64,000 nucleotides of DNA from CAZRXG01 sp964603985 (lineage in GTDB: Bacteria; Chloroflexota; Anaerolineae; Aggregatilineales; UBA3940). The notes beneath the pieces were generated by a model. It searched no databases. It saw nothing but the letters and a program-made list of their open reading frames with translations, and was not told where the DNA came from. Position numbers and translations under genes: made by a program. Location of the stretch: the NCBI GenBank assembly GCA_964603985.1, contig CAZRXG010000001.1:186001-250000 (forward strand), in the 5' to 3' direction. This document shows positions 16,341-26,888 of the stretch, piece after piece; position 1 is the first letter of the stretch; each line of letters opens with the position of its first letter.

Positions 16341-17081
16341 ATGCGTTACCTGGTCATTTCTGATATTCACGCCAACCTGACTGCGTTTGAGGCCGTCCTG
16401 GATGATGCCGGAACGCTGGGCAAAGACTACGATTTCGTCTGGTGCCTGGGCGACGTTGTCGGTTACGGCCCCGACCCCAACGAGTGTGTTGATCTGCTGC
16501 GCAGCATGCCCCATCTGTGTCTGGCCGGTAACCACGACTGGGCGGCCCTGGGGCGGCTCGACATCCGTACCTTCAACGCCGACGCCCGCAAGGTCGTGGC
16601 CTGGACGCGGGACACCCTGATCGAGGAAAACCTGGCCTACCTTGAGGCACTGCCCACGACCTTCGTGCTGGGCGATTTCACACTGGCGCACGGGTCGCCG
16701 CGTGAACCCGTCTGGGAGTATATCCTTGACCCGCTGATCGCCTCCCTCAATTTCCCACACTACCAGACGCCCTATTGCCTGGTCGGGCACACGCACACCC
16801 CCGTCATCTTCGAGTTGGTGAACGAAAAAGGTGAGTGCAATCCCATCGCGCCGGTCTACAACCAGCAGCTTAAGCTCAACGGCACGCGCCGGATCATCAA
16901 CCCCGGCAGTGTCGGCCAACCACGCGACTCGGACCCACGCGCTGCCTATGCTCTTCTGGACATCGAGCGCCTGACGTGGGAGCACCGCCGCATTCCTTAC
17001 GATATTGGCGTGGTCCAGGAAAAGATGCGCGCGGCTGACATGCCCGAACGCCTGATCACGCGCCTAGATCACGGCTGGTGA
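16341..17081 (+). CDS. Metallophosphoesterase, calcineurin-like
   Basis: A 246-residue protein of the calcineurin-like phosphoesterase superfamily. The dimetal motifs are all present: SDIHAN at the N-terminus, GDVVGYGPDPNE, GNHDWA, and LVGHTHTPVIFE. The GYGPDPNECVDLLR segment is typical of YfcE/MJ0936-like diesterases. I place the start at the ATG with an AAAGGGA site (16328-16334), 69 bp inside the longest frame. Physiological substrate unknown (phosphodiester or cyclic nucleotide). It stands alone ahead of dnaX. Confidence 0.87.
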   Translation: MRYLVISDIHANLTAFEAVLDDAGTLGKDYDFVWCLGDVVGYGPDPNECVDLLRSMPHLCLAGNHDWAALGRLDIRTFNADARKVVAWTRDTLIEENLAYLEALPTTFVLGDFTLAHGSPREPVWEYILDPLIASLNFPHYQTPYCLVGHTHTPVIFELVNEKGECNPIAPVYNQQLKLNGTRRIINPGSVGQPRDSDPRAAYALLDIERLTWEHRRIPYDIGVVQEKMRAADMPERLITRLDHGW

Positions 17082-17144
17082 TCCCCGGACACCGCTGAGT
17101 TCCCTGCTGCCCAACAACAAATGGTTCACCTGAGCCTCTCCGCG

Positions 17145-17173
17145 CACCCGGTTGCGCAGACATCCACCGGGTG
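17145..17173 (+). other. Stem-loop upstream of dnaX
   Basis: An 8-bp perfect stem (CACCCGGT at 17145-17152, ACCGGGTG at 17166-17173) with a 13-nt loop and no T-run, 58 bp ahead of the dnaX start. It may be the 3' end of the phosphoesterase transcript or part of the dnaX leader. Confidence 0.35.
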
Positions 17174-17231
17174 ATAGACTCGCGTCACTCACGTTGCATC
17201 CACGCTGGGGATTCTGTTCCAGGAGCGGCAC

Positions 17232-18908
17232 ATGGCCTCGCAGGCCCTCTACCTGAAATGGCGCCCGATGACCTTCGAAGAGGTGGTCGGGCAGGAACAT
17301 GTCACCTATACACTGCGCAACGCGCTGACAGGCGGGCGCATCGCCCATGCCTACCTGTTCAGTGGGCCGCGTGGCACGGGCAAGACGACGACTGCTCGCC
17401 TGCTGGCAAAAGCCGTCAACTGCCTGCACAAAGACCCTGCCCTGCGTCCCTGCAACGAATGCGCGTATTGTGTAGCCGTCAACGAGGGCCGCTTCCTGGA
17501 CATGATCGAGATCGACGCAGCTTCACATACCGGCGTCGATGACGTGCGCGAGTTGCGTGACCGGATCGCGTTCGCCCCCAACGAGGGCCGCTACAAGGTA
17601 TACATCATCGACGAGGTGCATCGCTTCTCCGGGGCAGCTTTCGATGCGCTGCTAAAGACCATCGAGGAGCCGCCTGCGCACGCCATTTTTGTGCTGGCGA
17701 CGACCGAGATCCACAAGGTGCCGCAGACCATCCTCTCACGTTGCCAGCGCTTCGACTTCCGGCGCATCCCGCTCAGTCTGATCGTCGAGCGGCTGCGAGA
17801 GATGGTCGACGCCGAGGGATTGCAGGCCGAGGACGCCGCGCTGGAGTTGATCGCCCGCCAGGCGACAGGATCCCTGCGCGACGCGATCAGTCTGCTCGAC
17901 CAGCTTGGCGCGCAGCCGGGCGAGGCGCTGACGGTCGAGGTGGCGCAGGCGATCCTGGGGGCGGTCGCCAACGAGGCCGTGCAGGCCCTGACCGATGCCC
18001 TGATCGCCGGTGACACCGCCGCCGGGTTTGACCTGATCAACCAGGTGATGGACGAAGGCGGTGACGCGCGCCAGTTCGCCCGGCAGATGGTTGAATACCT
18101 GCGGGCGGCGATGCTGATCCAGGCCGGGGGGATGGAGGTTGCTGGGACATTAGGCTCGCCGGAGGCGCTGGCCGTCGCAGGCGAGCAGGCCACGCAGATC
18201 CCCCGCCGGGCGTTGATCAAGGCGCTGGAGGCATTCAACGAGGCAGCCTCGGACTCGCAGGGTGGGTGGCAGCCTCAGTTGCCAATTGAGCTGGCCTTTC
18301 TGGAGAGCGTCGAGACACTTTACGCGCCCCAGCAGGAGCCTGCGCCGCCTGCCGCAGCCCGACCGGCCCCGCCTGTGCAGCCTGCTCCTGCCCCGGAGCC
18401 GGTGCGGCCACCGTCCACGCCGGACGGGCCGGAGCCTGCCCCGGAGCCTTCCGCACAGGAGGAGCCGGAACCCGCGCCGAAGCCGCCCCCACAAGACGAG
18501 AGTGAGCCTGCCCTGGAGCCGCCTGCGCCGGATGCCCCCACATTGGAACAACTGCACGCCCACTGGGGCGAGGTACAGAAGGTCGCTCGCGGGCTTGATC
18601 TGGCGGTCGAAGCGCTGCTCAACTCGGGTCGGCTGTACGGCATCGAGGGGTACACCGTCATCCTGCAAATGCCAAGCGACCTGCTGTGCAATAAAATCGA
18701 AACAGACCAGAATCGGGAGTTGATCGAGCGGGCGTTGCATCAGGTGTTCCAGCAGCCCCTGAAGGTCCGCTGCCGGGCTCAGGCCGGGAAGGGCGGCAAA
18801 CTCTCCGATAAGGTCGAGGATCTGCTGGCGCAGGACAGCGTGGTAGCCCATGCGGTCAACGAGCTGGGCGGCAGAGTAAAGCGCATCGAGGACAGAAGGA
18901 GCGATTGA
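17232..18908 (+). CDS. dnaX: DNA polymerase III subunits gamma/tau
   Basis: A 558-residue clamp-loader ATPase. Residues 1-370 are the AAA+ core: Walker A GPRGTGKTT (45-53), four zinc-binding cysteines (C64, C74, C77, C80), DEVH (127-130) and the sensor segment LATTEIHKVPQTILSRCQRFDF. A proline/glutamate-rich linker (about 373-430) follows, then a tau-like C-terminal domain with a KIETDQNREL segment. No A-rich slippery site of the kind used for gamma production is seen, so a single long product is likely. dnaX-ybaB-recR is a classical recombination/replication cluster and the three genes are tightly packed. Confidence 0.93.
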   Translation: MASQALYLKWRPMTFEEVVGQEHVTYTLRNALTGGRIAHAYLFSGPRGTGKTTTARLLAKAVNCLHKDPALRPCNECAYCVAVNEGRFLDMIEIDAASHTGVDDVRELRDRIAFAPNEGRYKVYIIDEVHRFSGAAFDALLKTIEEPPAHAIFVLATTEIHKVPQTILSRCQRFDFRRIPLSLIVERLREMVDAEGLQAEDAALELIARQATGSLRDAISLLDQLGAQPGEALTVEVAQAILGAVANEAVQALTDALIAGDTAAGFDLINQVMDEGGDARQFARQMVEYLRAAMLIQAGGMEVAGTLGSPEALAVAGEQATQIPRRALIKALEAFNEAASDSQGGWQPQLPIELAFLESVETLYAPQQEPAPPAAARPAPPVQPAPAPEPVRPPSTPDGPEPAPEPSAQEEPEPAPKPPPQDESEPALEPPAPDAPTLEQLHAHWGEVQKVARGLDLAVEALLNSGRLYGIEGYTVILQMPSDLLCNKIETDQNRELIERALHQVFQQPLKVRCRAQAGKGGKLSDKVEDLLAQDSVVAHAVNELGGRVKRIEDRRSD

Positions 18909-18909
18909 C

Positions 18910-19278
18910 GTGGCAAAGAAAAAACGATCGGGTCGCGGGTATGTTCCTCCCCGGCAGCCGTCCGGCATGTCAAACCTGGCCCAGCAGATCCAGAGGATGC
19001 AGGAGCAGATGATCAAGGAGCAGGAAGTCCTCTCCAACGAGACGCTGGAGGTCACGGCTGGCGGCGGCATGGTCACCATCGTGATCACCGGCGACCAGCG
19101 CGTGGAGTCGATCACCCTTAAACCGGAAGTGGTCGACCCGGACGACATGGATATGCTGCAAGATTTGCTGGTCGCGGCGGTCAACCAGGCCATTGAACAA
19201 TCGCAGGCGATGGCCGCCGAGCGTCTCGAAGGGCTGACCGGTGGGCTGAACCTGCCGGGGCTTCCTGGGTTAGGTTGA
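18910..19278 (+). CDS. ybaB: YbaB/EbfC family nucleoid-associated protein
   Basis: A 122-residue DNA-binding protein with the family core: an N-terminal helix rich in Met and Gln (MSNLAQQIQRMQEQMIKEQE), a beta strand TAGGGMVTIVITGDQRVESI, and the D-x-DMLQDLLVAAVNQA helix. It starts with GTG one base after the dnaX stop. About 18 basic N-terminal residues precede the conserved core; a start at the Met of MSNLAQQ is possible. It binds DNA as a dimer and is usually co-transcribed with dnaX and recR, as here. Confidence 0.88.
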   Translation: MAKKKRSGRGYVPPRQPSGMSNLAQQIQRMQEQMIKEQEVLSNETLEVTAGGGMVTIVITGDQRVESITLKPEVVDPDDMDMLQDLLVAAVNQAIEQSQAMAAERLEGLTGGLNLPGLPGLG

Positions 19279-19889
19279 TGAGCAAAGCGGTTCCTGCGCC
19301 GGTCACACGCTTGGTCGACGAGTTCTCGCGCCTGCCGGGGATTGGCCCTAAGACGGCCGCGCGGTTGACCTACTACCTGCTGCGCACCCCCGACGAGCAC
19401 GCCCTGGCCCTGGCCGAGGCGCTGCGCGATCTCAAGGCATCGACCAGGCTGTGCTCGATCTGTTACAACATCACCGAGCAGGATCCCTGCCCGATCTGCT
19501 CCGACGAGGAGCGCGACCCGGCGCTGATCTGTGTGGTCGAAGAGCCGCTCGACGTGATCGCCATAGAGCGCACGGAGAACTACCACGGGCGCTACCACGT
19601 TCTACATGGAGCGATCAACCCGATGGAAGGCATTGGGCCGGATCAACTGCGCATCGTGGAGCTGGTCGCGCGGGTGGAGGGCGGAGCGGTGCGCGAGGTG
19701 ATCATGGCTACCAACGTTGGGCTGGAAGGCGACGCCACTGCCATGTACATCCACCGCCAACTGCGCGACAAGGTGCGCCTGACGCGCCTGGCGCGCGGGC
19801 TGCCGGTCGGCGGGGATCTGGAATACGCCGACAGCGTCACCCTGGCGGGGGCGCTCGATGGACGCCGGGAGATGCGGGAAGAGGAGTAG
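19278..19889 (+). CDS. recR: Recombination protein RecR
   Basis: A 203-residue RecR. The N-terminal helix-hairpin-helix (LPGIGPKTAARL), a C4 zinc finger (CSICYNITEQDPCPIC) and a Toprim domain (ICVVEEPLDVIAIE, then VLHGAINPMEGIGPDQL) are in the standard order, with the C-terminal GLPVGGDLEYADSVTLAGAL. It acts with RecO and RecF to load RecA at gaps. ATG at 19278 overlaps the ybaB stop (ATGA); the frame could also begin at a TTG one codon earlier. Followed by an intrinsic terminator. Confidence 0.95.
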   Translation: MSKAVPAPVTRLVDEFSRLPGIGPKTAARLTYYLLRTPDEHALALAEALRDLKASTRLCSICYNITEQDPCPICSDEERDPALICVVEEPLDVIAIERTENYHGRYHVLHGAINPMEGIGPDQLRIVELVARVEGGAVREVIMATNVGLEGDATAMYIHRQLRDKVRLTRLARGLPVGGDLEYADSVTLAGALDGRREMREEE

Positions 19890-20234
19890 CCGATCACTCC
19901 AGGCAGAGCGCAATGTCCCGCCGCCGGGCGGGGCTTTTTTGTTTGCCCGACCGGCCAGAATAGCTCCCAACTGGCTGTGAGGGGACGGGGGACAGAACCA
20001 TCAGGCCCCGTGAGAAGCAGGGACACCTGCAATCGGGTGCGATCCGCTCATGAAAGGCCATCGACAACACAGAATAGTGTTAAAAAGATGCAACAATGAG
20101 GAGTGGGATCCCTCCCAGACTAGCACATTTATGGTGAATACGGTAGGATCACCTCAGAAGTGAAAACGGACAAATTTGGTTGTTGATCTTGGTGGTAGAT
20201 TTTCCAAAACGGAAGAAGACGGAGGGCTGATCTC
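19890..20234. promoter_or_regulatory. Intergenic region before clpC
   Basis: Contains the recR terminator, then about 290 bp without a gene. No CIRCE (HrcA) or CtsR-type operator is visible. A short inverted repeat AACAC/GTGTT lies at about 20067-20083 and a GGGATCCC palindrome near 20105. No good -35/-10 pair with proper spacing was found, so heat-shock control by a known repressor cannot be supported. Confidence 0.35.
19917..19940 (+). terminator. Intrinsic terminator of dnaX-ybaB-recR
   Basis: A 6-bp GC stem (CCCGCC 19917-19922 with GGCGGG 19927-19932) and a run of six T residues (19935-19940), 27 bp after the recR stop. Confidence 0.88.
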
Positions 20235-22730
<2,496 letters not shown>

Positions 22731-22755
22731 GGGCATCCCCTGGTTGAATGACGGA

Positions 22756-22783
22756 GCGGGGTCGGTATTCGGCCCCGCTTTTT
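22756..22783 (+). terminator. Intrinsic terminator of clpC
   Basis: A 9-bp stem with one G-T pair (22756-22764 with 22770-22778), loop GTATT and five T residues (22779-22783). It lies 25 bp after the stop codon, which is itself inside a small GATGCCC/GGGCATC repeat. Confidence 0.9.
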
Positions 22784-22872
22784 GCATAGAATTTCCCTTG
22801 TGTCCATTAGCGCTCCTCTCCTGCTCACTCCGGGCCTAGTCACCGTCTTCGCGCCGCGGGCCTTGCGCGCTT

Positions 22873-22901
22873 TTGACCGCCCCCCGTGCCTGCGCTATAA
22901 T
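22873..22901 (+). promoter_or_regulatory. Strong promoter of the rpmH-rnpA-yidD-yidC-jag operon
   Basis: TTGACC (22873-22878) and a perfect TATAAT (22896-22901) with a 17-bp spacer, about 100 bp ahead of rpmH. This is the best consensus promoter in the window, fitting the high expression of a ribosomal protein gene. Confidence 0.88.
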
Positions 22902-23009
22902 CACGTGATGGTTTAGCCACATGCTTCTGGCTTTCTCTATGTTATGGTACGTCCCCGCCCCGCTGATCCGGGGCGGATGATTTGTGGACAAACAAGGTGG
23001 TGTTGAATA

Positions 23010-23183
23010 ATGCCCAAACGAACTTACCAGCCAAAGAAGCGGCGGCGGGCGCGTGTTCACGGCTTCCGGCGGCGCATGAAATCGCGTGGCGGGCGCGCCG
23101 TGCTGAAGTCGCGCCGGGCCAAGGGCCGCCATAAACTGGCCGTCAGCCCCAACCACGTCAAGAAGGTCAATTGGAAGTCTTAG
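23010..23183 (+). CDS. rpmH: 50S ribosomal protein L34
   Basis: A 57-residue very basic protein starting MPKRTYQPKKRRRARVHGFR and containing RMKSRGGRAVLKSRRAKGR, the L34 signature. The C-terminus is about ten residues longer than in E. coli (HKLAVSPNHVKKVNWKS). It assembles into the large ribosomal subunit. It starts the classical rpmH-rnpA-yidD-yidC-jag order, but dnaA and an origin region, often next to it in other bacteria, are not upstream: clpC is. Confidence 0.95.
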   Translation: MPKRTYQPKKRRRARVHGFRRRMKSRGGRAVLKSRRAKGRHKLAVSPNHVKKVNWKS

Positions 23184-23201
23184 CCTACGCTGGCCCGGGC
23201 G

Positions 23202-23555
23202 ATGCTTCCCCGCCACCTGCGTTTGAGGCGTTCGCAGGACTTCGCAGCCATCCGGCGGCATGGCAGGCACTGGCGAGAAGACCTGTTGATCCTGGGCGTT
23301 TTACCCAACCGGCTCCCGTATAGCCGGGTTGGGCTTGTCGTCAGCAAACGAGTCGGCAAAGCCGCGGCCCGCAATCTGGTCAGGCGTCGTCTGCGTGAAG
23401 TCGTCCGCCGGTGGCTACCCCGGATGCAAAAAGGGTATGATGCAGTCATTGTCGCCCGGTCAGCGGCGTCTGAGGCTACCTATCACGAGTTGGAAGCCGG
23501 GTTGGGGGAATTGCTCAGAAACGCGTGTTTGGCGGTGGACGAAGAAGAACACTAG
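23202..23555 (+). CDS. rnpA: Ribonuclease P protein component
   Basis: A 117-residue basic protein that helps the RNase P RNA process tRNA 5' ends. The RNR motif is KAAARNLVRRRLREVVR (about residues 56-72), preceded by GLVVSKRVG. The N-terminal LRRSQDFAAIRRHGRHW is the usual start. It begins 18 bp after rpmH and ends one base before the yidD start. Confidence 0.94.
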   Translation: MLPRHLRLRRSQDFAAIRRHGRHWREDLLILGVLPNRLPYSRVGLVVSKRVGKAAARNLVRRRLREVVRRWLPRMQKGYDAVIVARSAASEATYHELEAGLGELLRNACLAVDEEEH

Positions 23556-23556
23556 C

Positions 23557-23781
23557 ATGAAGTACGTTGCTATGGGGCTTATCCGCCTTTACCAGTTGAC
23601 ATTCTCCCGGATCCTGCCGTCCTCCTGCCGCTTCACGCCTTCGTGCTCGCAGTACGGCTACGAGGCGATCAAACGGTTCGGCTTCTTTAAGGGAGGCTGG
23701 CTGGCCGCCAAGCGGGTATCACGCTGCCATCCCTTTAATCCCGGTGGTTACGACCCTGTTCCTGAGGAGTTTCATTTTTGA
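23557..23781 (+). CDS. yidD: Membrane protein insertion efficiency factor YidD
   Basis: A 74-residue protein with the YidD signature: IRLYQLTFSRILPSSCRFTP, then CSQYGYEAI, the GGWLAAKRVSRCHPF segment, and a C-terminal DPVPE. The three conserved cysteines (in SSCRF, SCSQ and SRCHP) are present. It attaches to the inner face of the membrane by an amphipathic helix and aids YidC-dependent insertion. ATG at 23557 lies one base after the rnpA stop, and its own stop overlaps the TTG start of the next gene (TTGA). Confidence 0.92.
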   Translation: MKYVAMGLIRLYQLTFSRILPSSCRFTPSCSQYGYEAIKRFGFFKGGWLAAKRVSRCHPFNPGGYDPVPEEFHF

Positions 23782-25142
23782 TCGCAAAAAAGTTACGGCT
23801 GTGGCAGATTAGCCTTTTGCTGCTTGTGCTGTCTGTGCTGTTGGCTGGCTGTGGTAGCTCGTCGAGCCGCGCCATTATGACAGGGGCAAGCTGGCCCGGC
23901 ATTACCGTTCACGACGATACGATCTATATGGCCTTCGAGTCGGGGGTATACGCCATCGATCCTGAGACGAGCGAGGCGGCCTGGGTATTTTCACCCTCTT
24001 CCGGACGCCGGGGATTCTTCTCCGGCCCCGCGCAGACTTTCTTCGCTCCCCCTGCCGCCGCCGATGAGCTTGTCGTCGTGGCCGACTATATCAATTCACT
24101 CTATGCCCTCGACCCCGCTACCGGACGTGGGAAGTGGTCTTTCAAGAGCGACCACCGCTTCATCGGCGGTGCCGCGATGGATGAGAGCTACGTCTACGCC
24201 GGGACGGTGAACGGAGTCCTGCACGCGTTGGATCGTGACAGCGGCGAGGAGGTCTGGACGTTCTCAGCCGAGCGTGACATCTGGTCGACGCCCTTGTTGG
24301 CGGACGGCACGCTCTATATGACATCGCTGGATCGCCACATCTACGCCATCGACGCGGCCAGCGGTGGCCTGCTGTGGAAGTTCCCTGCAGCGGCGGGTGA
24401 CGAAGGCGACCCACCTATGGGCGGTGTCGTCGGCACGCCCACCCTGTACGAAGGCGTGCTCTACTTCGGCAGTCTGAACAACCACATCTATGCGCTGGAC
24501 ATCGAGGCACAGGACGTACTCTGGAAGTACGAAACGAGTAACTGGGTGTGGAGCAGTCCGGTCGTCGACGAGGAGTCCAACTCGGTGGTCGGCGGTGATC
24601 TGGACGGCCACATCTTCGCCCTGGACAGGGAGAGCGGCAGGGAGCGGTGGGCTTTTGAGGCCGATGGGCCAGTTGTCGGTGCGCCGGTGATCGGCGAGCT
24701 TGCCGACGGAACCCGGGCCGTTTATGCGACTTCCGGTGTCTTTAACCCCGGCGACTCCAACCTGTATATACTGGATGTTGAGGACGGCAGCGAGACCCGG
24801 TCTCCCGCCTCGATCAAGGCGGAGTTCACGACGCGCTTCCTCTTTATCACAACCGGCGCAGATCTGCGTACCGTCCCGGTTTACGCCCCGCCGGTGCTCT
24901 ATGAGGACTTGCTTCTGGTTGGAGAACATCAGAGCGAGAACCCGCTCCATGCGCTGGACCGCGAAACTCTGGTTGAGCGATGGGAGTTCTCTCCCACGGG
25001 GCAACAGCAGCAGCAGGCAGCACAATCAGAGGAAGAGCAGCAGACCCAATCGCCGCTCCAATTCTTCATGATCTGGGTTCTGCCGTTCGTGGTTATGTTC
25101 CTCGTGCTCTCGCTCCTTCAGGGCCGTCGCGCCGAACGCTGA
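23778..25142 (+). CDS. PQQ-like beta-propeller lipoprotein inside the yidC operon
   Basis: A 454-residue protein. The N-terminal signal ends in a lipobox LLAGC, followed by repeated propeller blades with the motif (L/I)YALD-(P/R)-x-(S/T)-G-x-x-x-W (for example YAIDPETSEAAWVF, YALDPATGRGKWSF, HALDRDSGEEVWTF, YAIDAASGGLLWKF). This is the PQQ/BamB-type fold without evidence of PQQ binding. A C-terminal membrane helix (FFMIWVLPFVVMFLVLSLL) follows a Gln-rich stretch and ends in a basic tail, so the propeller is held outside by lipid and helix. Start TTG overlaps the yidD stop and yidC starts 24 bp on, making a role in membrane-protein biogenesis plausible. Function not established. Confidence 0.85.
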   Translation: MIAKKLRLWQISLLLLVLSVLLAGCGSSSSRAIMTGASWPGITVHDDTIYMAFESGVYAIDPETSEAAWVFSPSSGRRGFFSGPAQTFFAPPAAADELVVVADYINSLYALDPATGRGKWSFKSDHRFIGGAAMDESYVYAGTVNGVLHALDRDSGEEVWTFSAERDIWSTPLLADGTLYMTSLDRHIYAIDAASGGLLWKFPAAAGDEGDPPMGGVVGTPTLYEGVLYFGSLNNHIYALDIEAQDVLWKYETSNWVWSSPVVDEESNSVVGGDLDGHIFALDRESGRERWAFEADGPVVGAPVIGELADGTRAVYATSGVFNPGDSNLYILDVEDGSETRSPASIKAEFTTRFLFITTGADLRTVPVYAPPVLYEDLLLVGEHQSENPLHALDRETLVERWEFSPTGQQQQQAAQSEEEQQTQSPLQFFMIWVLPFVVMFLVLSLLQGRRAER

Positions 25143-25166
25143 CACTGGAAAGAGGCTGACCCAACT

Positions 25167-26018
25167 ATGTGGGATTTATTACTCCTAGACCCGATGATCA
25201 ATGGCCTGATCTGGTTTTACGGCTTTCTGGGCAACAGCTACATTCTTGCCATCCTGATCGCGACGGCGCTGACTCGTCTGATCGTTTTCCCGTTGACGTG
25301 GCAACAGCAGAAGTCGTCTCTGGCTATGCAGGAGTTGCAGCCGGAGCTGATGAAGCTCCGCGAGAAGTACAAAGACGACATGGAGACCCAGCAGCGTAAG
25401 CAGATGGAGCTTTACCGCGAGAAGGGGGTCAGCCCCCTGGGCGGTTGTCTGCCCACGCTGATCCAGTTCCCAATCCTGATCGCTTACTACCAGGCTATCA
25501 TGCGGTCCCTCGCGGCCTCGCCGCTCCAACTGGTTGAGCTTTCCCAGCATCTCTACAAGAACATCCCCGCGTGGTTACCCAACGCCCAATCGCTCATTCC
25601 GCTGAATAACCGCTTCTTGTGGCTCAACCTGGCTGCGCCGGATCCATACTACATCCTGCCTGTGCTGGTCGTCGTTTCGACCTTCGTGCAGCAAAAGCTA
25701 CTGACCCCACCGTCCAGCGGCGGCGATCAGCAGGCTGCCATGACACGCTCTATGCAGCTCTTCATGCCGTTCTTCATTGGCCTGATATCGCTGAACTTCC
25801 CTTCCGGGCTGTCGATTTACTGGGTCGTCTCCAACATCATCGGCTTCGTCCAATACGCGGCGATGGGCCGGGCCAGTCTGAAAAACCTGTTTGGCACCGA
25901 GGATGGCCGCTTCAGCCTGCCGGGCCTGCTTGGCCTCCCGGTCCCGGAGAGCGCCTCGCCGAAGGGGAGAAGCAGAGCCGGAAGCCGGAGCAAGAGCGGG
26001 AGCCGGAAGCGGCGATAA
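25167..26018 (+). CDS. yidC: Membrane protein insertase YidC/Oxa1
   Basis: A 283-residue YidC of the short Gram-positive (SpoIIIJ/Oxa1) type lacking the large periplasmic domain of E. coli YidC. Helix segments include ILAILIATALTRLIVFPLTW and the cytoplasmic coiled hairpin QELQPELMKLREKYKDD. Next come GVSPLGGCLPTLIQFPILIAYY and the late LFMPFFIGLISLNFPSGLSIYW motif. The C-terminus is strongly basic (SRAGSRSKSGSRKRR), as in ribosome-binding YidC tails. It inserts membrane proteins alone or with SecYEG. Followed after 52 bp by jag. Confidence 0.93.
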   Translation: MWDLLLLDPMINGLIWFYGFLGNSYILAILIATALTRLIVFPLTWQQQKSSLAMQELQPELMKLREKYKDDMETQQRKQMELYREKGVSPLGGCLPTLIQFPILIAYYQAIMRSLAASPLQLVELSQHLYKNIPAWLPNAQSLIPLNNRFLWLNLAAPDPYYILPVLVVVSTFVQQKLLTPPSSGGDQQAAMTRSMQLFMPFFIGLISLNFPSGLSIYWVVSNIIGFVQYAAMGRASLKNLFGTEDGRFSLPGLLGLPVPESASPKGRSRAGSRSKSGSRKRR

Positions 26019-26070
26019 GTAGCGGTTTTCCCGGCGTATATTGCCGGATAGACGAATGTGAGGTCATTGT

Positions 26071-26793
26071 ATGAGTGATAGCGAGCATACACAGCCCATT
26101 GACGTAACCGGGCCGACTCTTGAGGAAGCAATCGAAGAGGGGCTATCGCAGCTTGGGCTGACACGCACCGAGGTGATCATCGAGATCATCGAAGAAGGTG
26201 GCAAGGGGATGCTCGGCCTGGGCGGGGCACGCGAGGCACTGGTCAGGCTGACGCCCCTGCGTCCTCCCCAGCCCTCCCCCCTGCCCCTGGCTCCAGACGA
26301 GGATGGTGGTGAAGAAGATGCAAGAATTGGCCTTGAGATCCTGGAAGAGCTCCTGAGCTACATGCAGATCGAGGCCACCATCGACACCTACCGCGCTGAG
26401 CCTTCCGAAGCCGATGAGGATACCCCCTGGATCCTGGATATCAAAGGGCCTGACCTGGGCATCTTGATCGGCCGTCGTGGAGAGACGCTCGACGCCTTGC
26501 AGTACGTCACCCGCCTGATTATCAGCCGGGAGTTGCAGCGTCGCGCCAACATCGTTCTCGATGTCGAAGGCTACAAAGCCCGCCGCGAAACTACTCTGCG
26601 TCGGCTGGCGGAGCGGATGGCCGCTCAGGCCCGCAAGCTCGGCCGTACCATGACGCTCGAACCGATGCCGCCCAACGAGCGGCGGGTTATCCACATCGCC
26701 CTGCGCGATGATGACACCGTAACCACCGAGAGCGTGGGAGTCGGAGACCGGCGCAAGGTGACGATTATTCCGGTCGGCGGCCAGTATCGTTAA
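26071..26793 (+). CDS. jag: Jag/KhpB RNA-binding protein
   Basis: A 240-residue protein with the Jag order: N-terminal Jag-N domain (about 10-60; TLEEAIEEGLSQLGLTRTEV, GMLGLGGARE), a type II KH domain (about 95-170) with GILIGRRGETLDALQYV, and a C-terminal R3H domain (about 175-235) with the signature NERRVIHIAL. KhpB binds RNA with KhpA and affects cell division and envelope growth in Firmicutes. An acidic linker of about 30 residues joins the first two domains. Last gene of the rpmH operon and followed by a terminator. Confidence 0.92.
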   Translation: MSDSEHTQPIDVTGPTLEEAIEEGLSQLGLTRTEVIIEIIEEGGKGMLGLGGAREALVRLTPLRPPQPSPLPLAPDEDGGEEDARIGLEILEELLSYMQIEATIDTYRAEPSEADEDTPWILDIKGPDLGILIGRRGETLDALQYVTRLIISRELQRRANIVLDVEGYKARRETTLRRLAERMAAQARKLGRTMTLEPMPPNERRVIHIALRDDDTVTTESVGVGDRRKVTIIPVGGQYR

Positions 26794-26819
26794 CGCGCCG
26801 ACAGCAATACCGAACGCTC

Positions 26820-26854
26820 GAGCAGGGGTGCACATTGCGCCCCTGCTCTGTTTG
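26820..26854 (+). terminator. Intrinsic terminator of the rpmH-jag operon
   Basis: A 12-bp stem with one mismatch or wobble (26820-26831 with 26837-26848), loop ACATT, followed by TGTTTGT. Confidence 0.85.
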
Positions 26855-26888
26855 TCTATGCTAAAATAGCTGCCGGGGGGACCGAGTT

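Noticed and set aside
18300..18560. Programmed frameshift site producing a short gamma form of DnaX
   Set aside because: No A-run heptamer with a downstream hairpin was found in the linker; the C-rich stretch there is not a known slippery site.
18150..19598. Open frame of 482 codons antisense to dnaX, ybaB and recR
   Set aside because: Composition is Arg/Gly-rich low complexity and the three sense genes are certain. The same applies to antisense frames at 1969-3222, 15048-16121 and 45404-46744.
19941..20234. CIRCE or CtsR operator upstream of clpC
   Set aside because: Neither the TTAGCACTC-type inverted repeat nor the CtsR heptad repeat is present; only a partial TAGCAC was seen.
22731..23009. 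dnaA/oriC next to rpmH
   Set aside because: Upstream of rpmH lies clpC with its terminator; I saw no cluster of DnaA boxes and no dnaA gene.
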